A stretch of DNA of 64,000 nt from Guillardia theta CCMP2712 (lineage: Eukaryota; Cryptophyceae; Pyrenomonadales; Geminigeraceae): the NCBI RefSeq assembly GCF_000315625.1, contig NW_005434510.1, positions 1 to 64,000 of the forward strand, written 5' to 3'. Positions 47,500 to 59,578 of the stretch are shown here, piece after piece. Positions within the stretch are counted from its first letter, which is position 1, and each line of letters starts with the position of its first letter. Under the pieces are notes generated by a model. That model did no database searches. It worked only from the letters and a program-made list of their open reading frames with translations, and had not been told where the DNA came from. The translations under genes and the position numbers were made by a program.

Positions 47500-48006
47500 A
47501 TCCGCTCTTCCCCCACTCCCTCTCCCGCCGGCAGAACGCGAATGGATTGCACAGAAAATGAGCGAAGATCAAGATTTCAATCGAATTCCAAACAACTTCG
47601 AGGTGAAATTATTTCTCCTCCTCTCCCTCCTTGCCGTCTGACCCCTCACCAGATCACTCTCCCTCCCTTCAATCCTCACCAACGGGTCGGAGGCCAGCCG
47701 GAGTTCCATCCCAGCCCTCAGGTTCCTCCCTCCTCCCCCTCCCGGTGCTCTGACATGTTACGAACAGACGCAGGAGCTTGTCAAGAAACTTGACATCCTG
47801 ATGCCCCACACGCAACTGAACCAGCCAAACAACGTCTGCGAGCCCGAGAACAACCCCGACGAGATCGGTCTCGACGACGACGATGACGACGAACAACCGG
47901 CGGTAGGAGCTGATGTGACCTGATGGTAGGGAAGCTAACGATGCTGCAGGGGAACGTAGAGAAGAAGAGCGAGAAGAATGAAGAGGAAATAGACCTTGAC
48001 GATTAA
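45822..48006 (+). CDS. DBR1: RNA lariat debranching enzyme
   Basis: Eleven exons by hand (45822-46009, 46067-46411, 46464-46587, 46634-46684, 46733-46804, 46985-47073, 47266-47348, 47535-47602, 47653-47721, 47768-47902, 47950-48006), 426 residues in phase. DBR1 is a nuclear metallophosphoesterase that opens the 2'-5' bond of excised intron lariats. Metal-site residues are visible: VEGCGHG at the N-terminus, [13 protein letters not shown], the [18 protein letters not shown] block, IFLSHDWPR and [12 protein letters not shown]. The DBR1-specific [20 protein letters not shown] and the C-terminal domain [14 protein letters not shown] follow, ending in an acidic tail (IDLDD). Start Met is fixed by [18 protein letters not shown] repeat lies in intron 7. 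Its stop is only 40 bp from that of the convergent next gene. Confidence 0.96.
47410..47497. repeat. (TCTTCC)n then (TCGTCC)n hexanucleotide repeat in DBR1 intron
   Basis: About ten TCTTCC units followed by about four CGTCCT units, inside DBR1 intron 7. Confidence 0.9.
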
Positions 48007-48046
48007 AGATGAGCAAGAGAGGAAACATTTCATGTCCGCGACTTTA

Positions 48047-49327
48047 CTAGTCATCCATCCCTTCCTCTAGCATCTCCACGAAGTTCTTGAACGAGTCTGC
48101 CCTCGCCCTCTCCTCTTGTTGGATTTTCAGTTTCGGATCAGAGACATCGTTTGACTCGTTCCCTTTCCCCGCCTTGTCTGCATCGGTGACAGCAAAGACT
48201 CCTCCTCTTCTATCGCCTGCTCCTGCTGCTTCTGCTTCTCCTTCTGTTCGTCCTCCTTGTCCTGTGCTGGCATGTTTGTCTGCAGCTAGACTGTGGGACT
48301 CCTTCTTCTCTTGAAGGTTTTCAGCTGCAGCTCCCCTGCTGGCTTGCCTGGAGCCTTTCGGGTCCTCATTCATGGGCTGACGGGCAAGGGCAGCAGGAGA
48401 AATCGAAATTCTCCCGATCATGGCCAGCTGCTTCTCCCTGCTCATCGTCGCATGTCTATCTGCCCACCTCTTGCTTGCAACTGATCGCCAGAACGTCGAA
48501 GAAGACAACTTTTGTGTCATGTCCTGTGAGACAACCTCGTTCAATCGTGAAGGAAGTCGAACGCGGTGCTGTGTCTTTCTTGACACGATTGAACGTGTTG
48601 TATGTTGTCTCGTGACCTGCTGTCTTGCGATGTTTCCTTGGTTGCTTCCCCGGTGCGAGGAGCGAGAGCGAGCGGCTGCTTTGCTCTCTTGCACATAATC
48701 TTCGGCTGCGACTTGCCGTATGAATCGGATGTCGCTGTCAACCACTGAGACCTCATCTGCCCCATCTTCAGACGACCCTGACTCAGTCTCTTCAGACGTC
48801 GAGGCTCGCGTCTCGCTTGTCTCGTCCGACTCCGCCAGCCCCTCCCGTGGGTCTGAGTGGGTCCTGGAGGACAGCATGGCCTCCTTTACCGCCTTCCTCT
48901 CCTCGATCAACACCTGTAGGTCCGATACCAGCTTGAGGTCCATCACCCGACTGTGTTCATCGCGACATTCAGCGAGTTCCTTTAGCACGTGTCTGACTCC
49001 ATGAGCGAGAACATTGATGTCTGCGAGAGTCGACCTGAGAAATCTCCTTGTCTGGTCGAGGGAAGGAGACATCTCGACGTTTCCCCTCAGTTTCATTGCA
49101 CTTCGCTCAAAGAAAGAATCTTCGGCGAGGCCGGAGGAACCCAGAAACAACAAACGCTCGCCAGATTCCGATGTATGTGACACTTGAGACGAAGACGAGG
49201 ACGAGGACGAGGACGAGGAAGACGAGGACGAGGAGGATCTCCTAGAAATCGTAATCCTGTCCAGCGAGGAGAGGAGTGGAAAGTCCTGGCCAAACGACCT
49301 CTTATCTCCTCTCCTTCCCTTCGTCAT
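48047..49327 (-). CDS. Unknown serine-rich acidic/basic protein
   Basis: A single long frame; from the Met at 49327 (MTKGRRGDKRSFGQDFPLLS) it gives 426 residues, while the open frame extends to 49468 without a clearly better ATG. It has a poly-Ser run of 17 (coded by a GACGAG-type repeat on +, 49190-49235), a probable helical segment (RRFLRSTLADINVLAHGVRHVL, then LVSDLQVLIEERKAVKEAML), an acidic Ser/Glu block (SDETSETRASTSEETESGSSE as two parts), a basic region and SSSTFWRSVASKRWADRHAT. No domain recognised. The length (far above chance for this GC content) and non-repetitive middle support a real gene. The 3' end converges on DBR1. Confidence 0.65.
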   Translation of the reverse strand: MTKGRRGDKRSFGQDFPLLSSLDRITISRRSSSSSSSSSSSSSSSSSQVSHTSESGERLLFLGSSGLAEDSFFERSAMKLRGNVEMSPSLDQTRRFLRSTLADINVLAHGVRHVLKELAECRDEHSRVMDLKLVSDLQVLIEERKAVKEAMLSSRTHSDPREGLAESDETSETRASTSEETESGSSEDGADEVSVVDSDIRFIRQVAAEDYVQESKAAARSRSSHRGSNQGNIARQQVTRQHTTRSIVSRKTQHRVRLPSRLNEVVSQDMTQKLSSSTFWRSVASKRWADRHATMSREKQLAMIGRISISPAALARQPMNEDPKGSRQASRGAAAENLQEKKESHSLAADKHASTGQGGRTEGEAEAAGAGDRRGGVFAVTDADKAGKGNESNDVSDPKLKIQQEERARADSFKNFVEMLEEGMDD

Positions 49328-50136
49328 GTCCACCTTCTCTGTCTCGTTCCTCTCATCATCTCCTCCTCTTCTTCTCATCCCCTTCTCTTCCTCTCCTCCT
49401 CTCCTCTCCCTCCCCTCCTCATTCCCACCATGCCTGTCCAGAGGACCATGTAACGTCGTTTCTAGCACTGCCCTAGATCTGATGCTAATGCAGCAATTAA
49501 GAGTATGCAGCTGCCCCCGAAAACGATGGGGTTGTGACTAAAAGTTTGACATCGGAGGTATCACTACTATCAGTGAGCGGTCAGGCCGGGGCAGTCGCGC
49601 CGCAACTTAGCCGGGCCCCGGCTTAGAGAGACTTTGACAGGATTTACATCCATCATAGTAAGACCTCTACTAGTCCATAAAGACCTCTCACTCCCCACGG
49701 TGCTGCTCCTGGTCAATCACTGACTTCCAACTTAGCTCCTGCTGCTCAAGTCTGGCTCACTTCCGAGTTTCTGCCGCCGGATCATGCTTCGAGGCTCAGT
49801 TCGAGTGAGAGTTGGGCTTCTCCCCCCTGTTGGATCCAGGGCTTGGCAAAGTCGGATCAGCCTTTTCCTCCGGTGCCTAGCCTAATAGCCCTCCCCCTTC
49901 TGATTCATTTTAGGCTCTTCAGTGGAGGCTCAGGCTTAGTAGCCGGACGATCATTACCCTCCGAGGCTTGGATTCTGTTGATGAATTTCCGAAGTTGTAT
50001 TGTTTGACTCCGTTTCTAACAAGATAGGAAATAAAAATAATGCTGATTTCTCCTCATTCACAAAGGAAAAACGAGGAGAAAAAGGAGGAAGAAGGGGAGA
50101 GGAAAAGAAGAAAGAGGAGGAGGAGGAGAGGAAAAA
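49328..50136. other. Intergenic, small GC-rich patch, nothing else recognised
   Basis: 49575-49630 is a short CpG/GGGCCCCGG-rich patch of the same kind as the larger islands. The rest is of ordinary composition, and 50050-50135 is purine-rich. Confidence 0.5.
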
Positions 50137-52114
<1,978 letters not shown>

Positions 52115-53502
52115 CTGTACACTGCCTGAACACAGCATTATTCACCACGAATGCATCTCATCCTCTCCATTTGCCACTCACTGCACGCGTATCCCGGATT
52201 ATCATCCGTTCCTCCGCCACAGTTGAATGAATCACAAGGAGATCGAAGGCTAGAGGGGAGGGCATGGTCTTCAGGGTTGGACGTGTCTGCTCCACCAACA
52301 GGCAAGAGTCATTCTTGCTGCGGCCTCATTCTGACAAGAGAAAACTTGCCGGATTGAGATGACTTTGAAGAGTGGTTTGATACATCCTTTCCTGCTCGTC
52401 GCGATTCTAGCTGATTGTCAAACACGGATGACAGAAGAAGCAATGCAGACCTTGTATTCCTCTATCATTGCTCTGAGTGGATGATTGTATGCCCATCTTG
52501 CTGTCTTCAAACATTCCCGTATCAAATGCTTGTATCGTCATAAAATTTCTTTCCATCTAACTTCAAATCATATGTAGGATCCTCCACTACCTAAGCACGA
52601 GAAGCAAACACTATGAAATAACATCTCACTGCCGATTTTTCCCGCTCCCCTTCCCTCCCTCATTCAAGCTCGCCAAAAGGCAACTTCTTGCATCCCCTCA
52701 AATTTCCTTCTCGACCATTGAACTTGATGTCAACCCTTTTTTCAGTTTCACTGAGTAGCTTGTTCCTGTCGCTCTATCATCTTTTCGACTTTACTCAGCA
52801 CATGCCGCTATCAAAATCTTGTTCAAAACTTGGCTTTACATCAATAAGCCTCCTCTCCCCTTGACTTTCTCTATGGTGCACTGTCTTGATATGATTACTT
52901 TTCAGTCTGTTTTCAAGATGTTTCATCCACTTTGCTCTTCTCTGCTTCCGTCCTCACCAAGATTCTTTCGTGATATTTTTGTCCCTTGCTTCATTGTTTC
53001 CCCCTTCCATACATCTTTCTTTCTGTCCCTTCCCGCTACATCCTCTCATCCCACAACCATCGTCGTATCTACTGTCGCTCGGCTGTGCATGGAACAAAGG
53101 AGAACGCGGGGGTCCCCTATCACCCCACCCCCTCTTTTCCATAGCGTCCCCCTTCATTTGTACCAGCTATCACCACCCCACCTCCCCATTGCACAATCAG
53201 ATTGACTACCCTCGAGTCATGTTCTCATGGGATTGTGAGGAGATGAGGGCACGGTCACGGAACACCGGGCCCGCCGGTACGCACGGTCAGGCCCGCCGTC
53301 GGTCACCGTGGCACTGTGACGCCGCCGCCGGGGTGCCACTGGGCCACGGTGCGGCCCGGCCTGGACTTCCGAAAGTTGTGCGGGTGCGCGGAAGGACAGA
53401 ACTTCCAAAGACTCGGCGGACTTTGTAGGCAATCAAACAATCATTCACTCATCACTCGGACACAAAATTACCATGCTGCTGACGGCAGTGAAAGAATACA
53501 AA
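52115..53502. other. Intergenic: ordinary DNA, C-rich tract, CpG island
   Basis: 52115-53090 has ordinary composition and probably the 5' part of the PP2C gene (for example a Cys/Gly-rich minus-strand stretch near 52180-52290). 53095-53215 is C-rich on +. 53255-53420 is CpG-rich (GGGCCCGCCGG, GCCGCCGCCGG). Confidence 0.5.
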
Positions 53503-54754
53503 CTACGAGGTTTCGATTTTAGCGGTTGCATAGTAGTCTGAGAATCCAACATCTGAGTCCGAATCGTTCCCCATGTTCAAAACGCTTCCATGATCGGAAG
53601 GCGGCGACAGGCGAAGGAAGCCTCTTGCTGTTGCCTCATCAGGAGTATCACTCTCCAATCCTTCTTCATCCTGTTGCTGATCGACAAAAAATAAGTTCTT
53701 CATCATTCATCTTTGATCTTTACCTCGTCTTGAGCTGAAACCAAATAGATGTCCAAAGGCCCATCCTTTGACTGCAAGTAGATCTGATACTTCTGTCGAT
53801 CTCGCTCAGGAAGATGCTCTGGATATGGGACGGCGATGGTCGTCCCGCTAGGCGCCTTGATCGCGATTACTGTCTGATCCTTGAAAGCAGGGATGTTGCG
53901 AATGTCCTCATCAGTCACGTACGCCCGAGATCGAAAGTTCGCATCATTCTGCATCAAGCAGGTGAGCAAATGACACAGGGTGCATCAAAAGAATGCAGCA
54001 AGAAGCAATCTAGCAAGAGCGCTGATACCTGCTGTATGACGAACTCTCGATTAAGAATATCCATGTACGAATCAAGCTCCTTCGAGCGGGCTTCCAGCAT
54101 TCGCAGCTTTTCTTGCAGATCTTCAACTCCCTCATGATCAGTGCCATCCCCCTCACCACACCTGTGAGGAGCTCAACAACACAAGAAAGCAAGTGTGAGC
54201 CAAGACAAGACAACGTACCCTTTCCATTGGATGTTGTTCTTAGACTTCTTCTCTATCAAACCGATCCCCTCCAAGACATTCGTGATGTCGTAGATTCTTC
54301 GTTTCTGCACAGAAGCAGCAAGTCAAATGGCAATGATTTAGCATGGCACATGGCACAGCACCTGGACGAGGAGCTTTCCAGCGGCAGTGTTGAGATCAAT
54401 GATGCCGTCCGGGGCATCTTGCACCAACGACACAAACTTCTTAGTGAGTGTTCCAAGCGAACAATCATTTCTGCTTCCCCCTAGTGCAAGAGTTACTTGT
54501 ATGACCAAACATTCATGAAGATCGAAAAGGGGCTAACCGGAAGGATCATTTCGTGAAGGAGTATTCCCTTTCTTCAGTGGGGAAAAGTAAAGAGTCAGAT
54601 CATCCATTTGCTAGCGTGTGAAGGATCTGTAGTGACTTCTCACCTTCCTTTTCGAAGATGAAGGCGACTCATCCACCAATCCGTAGTCCCCGCATGCATC
54701 ATCCGCACCCAAGTCCTCATCCTCGGTTTTGACTTGCCTTTTCATGGGCCCCAT
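53503..54754 (-). CDS. E2F: E2F transcription factor
   Basis: About seven exons, roughly 295 residues. E2F binds TTTSSCGC-like promoters with a DP partner and drives S-phase genes. Exon 1 starts [14 protein letters not shown] (54754). The winged-helix DNA-binding domain (about 60-118) is complete: [19 protein letters not shown], then [12 protein letters not shown] joined to [20 protein letters not shown], with the RRIYD DNA-contact motif. A leucine-zipper dimerisation helix ([20 protein letters not shown]) and the marked-box domain ([20 protein letters not shown], then [16 protein letters not shown]) follow. The acidic C-terminus with [16 protein letters not shown] may be the retinoblastoma-binding region but is not a clear match. 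One DNA-binding domain plus dimer helix means a typical, not DEL/E2F7-type, E2F. Confidence 0.94.
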
Positions 54755-56607
54755 CGCAGCAGCGACTTGCTGCTAATAACTATGCCGAAAACGAGAAAAC
54801 AGCAGAAATAGGCGACACGCAAAGAACGGGGATTTCTTACACGAAAGTAAGAGAGGATATCAATGCAGAGATGCGATCATTACCTTCAAGACAAGCCCTT
54901 GTATTCCCCTCTTTGCAAGTACACGACGAGAAGAGGATCTTGGACGATGTTTCTTGACCAGAGGGAGAAGAAGAGTCGATGTCTTGCTGGAGTGACGGGG
55001 AGAAGCAAGCAAGAAGAAGATCGAGGAATCAGAGCAGGAGCTAGAGAGAAGCGTCTGGCGGAAACGTCGCCTCAATGCTTCACGCTGACTGCAGCGGGAG
55101 CATACTGGCGGGCATCCTCTACTCAACTTTTAAAAATCACCAAAGTTCTTATAAACCCAGTACCTCCATACATCAAAATTATATTTATTTTCTACTGGAT
55201 TATCGACATGAGGGCGAGTTTCGGTACAACGACAGCCACTCGAGTTTTAAAATATAATAATATAGAATAATAAAAAGAAATATCCTTCTTCGACTCATTT
55301 TTCAATACAAGCAGAGTTCCTTTGTACTGGTTGAAAACGAGCGTTTCGGAATATCTTCTCATAATATATATAATATTTAAAAATATTGATTACCATGGTA
55401 GTTTGCCGACGAAAAAAGATATATTCTTTTATAAATTACTTATTTTGTTTTGCGTACGGTTTAATAACGAAAAATCTTCATTTTAAAGGCTCTGAGGCGA
55501 ACTTCCAAAACTTGCTCCACCCCTACCAACGTACCCTGGCACCACCGGGACCACCACCACCACCACCACCACCATCACCATCACCACCACCACCACCACC
55601 ACCACCACCACCACCACCACCCCACCACCCCCACCACCACCACGAATCTGGATTGGGCCATTCTTGCTACCCCACCCCCACTTCACAGACACCCCACCCA
55701 CCCTTCGAGCTGCCGCTACTCATCAGGATCAGGCTTTGTGCGACGGTCCTCTGGCTCGGACGGGACTGGAGGCTAGTGGGTCCTAGGAGAGTCTTAACAA
55801 CTTCAATAGCCCTTCAGCGGGGATCATCGATCCGATGATCCGATTATTGAAGGCGTGAAAATATATGATAGCCGCTTTCACTTTCGGGAGTTAAAATAGC
55901 CTGACCGTCGCCGTCGGACAGTGATGCGGCGGCGGCCACGGCGCAGCACCGGGCCGCGCGGCCGCTCCGGGCGCGCGGGCGCGCGGCTTCCGGCGATCCG
56001 GCCGGCCGGGCCGGCGGCTGGCCCCGGGATCATCATAGCACTGCGGCATACCGACGGTACTCACTACCCGGCGTCATTAGTCGGATAGTATCATCATCGG
56101 ATCATCGGATTCCGAGTCAGCTTACTCCGAAGTGCAAGGCCCCGGAGTCCGAGTCGGACTACGGTCCGGAGCCCGGTCGGTCACGGGTCAGTGCCAGCCA
56201 GTGCGGCTCAGCGGCCGCCGAGTCCCGGCGGCCCTGCCGGGCCGCCGGGTACGGTATACTCGGGCCAGGCGCCGACCCGGTACCGTACCGTACGGTCGGA
56301 CTCAGCGGCCTACGCGCCGGCTGGTCACGGGTCACCGGGTGGCGGCCAACGCGGCGGCCGCGGAGGGCCCGGCTGTGACTCAGGCTTGCCCGGCACCGGA
56401 CGGTGCCGCTGCAGTGCGGCAGGCCGGGCCGGCCCGGGCCGCCGGGCCGCAGTCACGCCGCACGCCGGGCCGGGGTGATTTTAACTAGTAATACGGTAGT
56501 ACCGCCCCGCTCCGGGCCGAGCAGAACTTAACTTCGGAAGCTGTTCGGAAGGCTCAAATGACTCGAAGGTGAGGCGAGCTCGTAGGTCCCACTTGTAAGG
56601 GCGCGTC
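54755..56607. other. Divergent intergenic region: AT-rich part, ACC repeat, large CpG island
   Basis: 55100-55470 is AT-rich. 55541-55640 is (ACC)n. 55640-55720 is C-rich. 55890-56520 is one of the largest CpG islands, with GGCCGGGCCGG, CGGTACCG and GATCATCGGATC words. Long forward frames here (135, 150 and 118 codons) are composition artefacts or overlap the E2F promoter. The start of the lumen protein gene follows within 90 bp of the island. Confidence 0.55.
55541..55640. repeat. (ACC)n microsatellite
   Basis: Over 25 ACC triplets with TCA interruptions, reading poly-Pro or poly-His in forward frames. Confidence 0.92.
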
Positions 56608-57372
56608 ATGTTGCTTCGGGTCACAAGCGCTATGGCGCTGATCGGAGCGGCCTCTTCGTTCATGATCAGCCTTCCTGCTCCTTCACACACATCTTGTCTC
56701 ACCACTGTATGCTCTGTTGTGTCTCCCAATCCTTCCCAGCCCTCGTTTTCCTCCTCCAGGAGATCCATCGTCGCTGGGATCTTGAGCGTAGGGGGTGCTT
56801 TTCTTGCTGGCCCTGTTCTTGCGGAGGATCGTCCAAAAATCCCAGAGGATCAGATGATAAAGCCTCCGTCAAACAGCTGCGCCCAGGGTAAACTCCTTGC
56901 TGCATCCCGCAATCATAGATTTACCATCGTCCCAGCCCGCTGATCGTTGACGTTTCCAGGGGTTGGTGGCAAATGCGAGGAGCTTGCAGAGGGAAACCCG
57001 CTCATCATGGAGCTTCAGAAGCGATCTGCAGCAAACAGGTAGAAATTTGGTGATACCGCCGTCATTTTTATCGTCAAGGCAGGTTGAAATACCAAAAAGA
57101 GGAACTTGAAAGCTACTGGTAACCTCGCGCCTGTCTCCTATTTGCACTTTTAGAATAACCACCTTAATCGAAGGAACCGCAACTACAAGGACTTCTTCGA
57201 CAACTCGTGCACTGCTCAGAATCGCAAGGTGGTGAAAGATCTGATAGTTCGTGTCGCTGAGTTCCTTCCCCTGGCAGTGCAATTTTGTCCAGCGCGAAGA
57301 TGGAACCTGGGCGGTGATCGACAAGGACAGTACAATTCCCTTGAAGAGCAGCAAACAATGAAGTGTCACTAG
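56608..57372 (+). CDS. Thylakoid-lumen protein with tripartite (Tat-type) presequence
   Basis: Three exons by hand (56608-56887, 56960-57038, 57174-57372), about 185 residues. The presequence has three layers: a signal peptide MLLRVTSAMALIGAASS followed by FMISLP (Phe at +1, plastid entry); a Ser/Pro-rich transit part; then SSRRSIVAGILSVGGAFLAG with twin Arg and a hydrophobic core ending GPVLA before EDRPK, which is a thylakoid twin-arginine signal. The mature domain (about 120 residues) has GGKCEELAEGNPLIMELQKR and NYKDFFDNSCTAQNRKVVKD and is not one I recognise; it may be a photosystem-associated or redox protein (two or three Cys). The last exon beyond KDLIVRVAEFLPL is less certain. Confidence 0.72.
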
Positions 57373-59578
57373 TATGCGAATCAGGCCATGAAGGCGATGC
57401 AGAAAATGATTTATTCGCGGGTGATGATCATCATATAAAGCGTTTCAACAAACATTCAAATATTTACGATCCGTCCTCAGGAATTCCAAACCTGCCGAAC
57501 ATTATAGGTCAGATATCAGAGTCGCTGCATTTCTCCATCTCAACCTATCAATCTTGCCCTTCTTGATGTTCTTCGGATTGGGACGTCCACCTGAAAAAGC
57601 CAAATCAATCAACATGTCCTCAGCAGTACAACATGGAAATATCCCGTCACTCACATTCCTTCCAGCGTGTCTCACATCCATGCAACGCAGCGTATCGAAG
57701 CCTGTCCGAGATGTCGTTGTTGGCTGCCTCCTTTGGAAGAAAAGAGCATCAATACACAAAAGAGTGGTCAAAGACATAAAACATGCGCAAATCAGCAAAA
57801 CTCGAGATCAGCAGTCAAAGTCACATAATAACTTGACAGTGACGCATATCAACCAAGGTGTGTGAGCCACAACAACATCTCGCCCGGAAATTCAGAAGCA
57901 ACCATGAAAATCAAGCATGCACATGTGTTGAATTTTGCATGAACCTTCTCCCTTTCTCTTCAACAATTCTGCAGCATCTCCAACCTTGCCTCGAATCTAT
58001 CTGCCTCAACACTCTGTCGAAATCCTTCTAACATTATCATGAACACGATCATCCATCAGTCAAAACAAAGGCCTACGAAATACAACACTTTCTCTTCCAG
58101 TTATTGCCCTTCTCCTCGTCGCCCTTCTCCTCAGGATGATTCTCATCGATACCAACATAGCATCAGCAGAAAGGTAATTCATAACATATATGTATCATAA
58201 ACATCAGCATAACTTTGAATCATCTTGCTCTTCAAGCGATCTATGTTGACGATCACAGCAATCTACGATATTTGATATGCGAGTGGTTGTAACGAAATGA
58301 TTCCACATAGGAAATCCAATTGTGCTGCTTGTTGAACACCATTGTTCCCTACAGCAATCAGGATCCATATCATAGTTGGCGGCATAATTGAATCAGCATG
58401 ATAATCGCCCGCAACACCGACCTCCATTTGATCATAGATATCAATGGTGAACACCTCTAAGACTTCACCATCTGTTCTATACTACCCCCTCATTCTCTCT
58501 CCCTGTACCGTCTTTTCTCTATCTGTCTCCTCGTGCTTTGCTGCTTGTTCATGTTCTCCCTCTCCTCCCGTCCTCCTTCCTCTTCTTACTTGTCTGTAGG
58601 GGTTGCTCGCGCCTTTCAGCACATCAAACATGGCGGCTCCTCCTGACCCCCGGACCCCTTCGTTTCTTCTCATGACCCTGCGTCCCTGGAGTGGGGTGGT
58701 GATAGTATTTCTATAAACATGTATTTGACTGAAATAATGTATATCAATTAGTACTATAATAAAAGATTAAACTTTTATGATACCAAAAAGAAGCATATGG
58801 GTGGGTGATTTATTGTTATCCATCGTGTTCTAATTTGGGGTCGTCGTTGAGGCACACTTGGAAATTCAACCACGGGCACACCCCATCTATGGTACCCCCT
58901 ACCCTTTTATATTGTGACCTACCCATTGATTCAACTCTCAACAACCTTTCAAAAGACGGGTGTATAAAGTACCCTAGAGGGGTCATTTAAGAAAAACCTG
59001 TACCCCCACCCTCCCTGAAATGGATCAACTTAGTCCTGGAATCCCGTCGGGCCGGCCGGGCCGCATTGGGCCTGAACTTCATTTCGGGCTCAGAGGCCGT
59101 GTAGCACAGCTAGTACATGTGCATGGGCGCATAGCTAGCAATAGAGCATCGATGCTGTACCGCTGCCAATGGTGTGTGCGACTCTTTGACATGAGTCGCC
59201 TGCTCCTCCTTCCCTTCCTACCATTACTAGTCCTCACCTCTTCCTTCCCTTGCTACCAATATTAGTCCTCACCTCTTCCTTCCCTTCCTACCACTACCAG
59301 TCCCAATCCTCGTCCTCCTTGCTATCCTCCTCGAGCACCTTCCCGTCATCTACCTTAACCATCTACACCTATAACACCAACTCATTGTAGTTATTAATTT
59401 CTCATCCTCCTTTCTCTTCTGCCTCCTTCACGTTTGCTCCACCCTCCTCACGGCCCCACAATACTCAGATTCTCGTCTCCCAACACCCGCTCCCTATATC
59501 TCATCGCCCGTGCGTTTCCTTTGTCTCAATTTCTACATCCTCCGTTTGATATATATCATAAGTGTGAACAAGCAGCCA
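57373..59578. other. Intergenic, AT-richer; possible unresolved small minus-strand gene
   Basis: 57373-58070 shows nothing convincing. On the minus strand, 58640 to 58073 holds fragments in fair splice context: MFDVLKGASNPYRQ before a GTAAG donor, a piece with EVFTIDIYDQME, and a last piece ENHPEEKGDEEKGNNWKRKC ending -CIS, a CaaX-like prenylation tail. I could not join them in phase. 58850-59010 is C-rich on +, and 59037-59110 a short CpG patch. 59190-59300 contains a tandem near-duplicate (TAGTCCTCACCTCTTCCTTC). Confidence 0.4.

Noticed and set aside
54863-55270. 135-codon forward frame
   Set aside because: Lies across the likely E2F promoter, ends in AT-rich DNA, and shows no motif.
55386-55838. 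150-codon forward frame with poly-Pro
   Set aside because: Core is the (ACC)n microsatellite.
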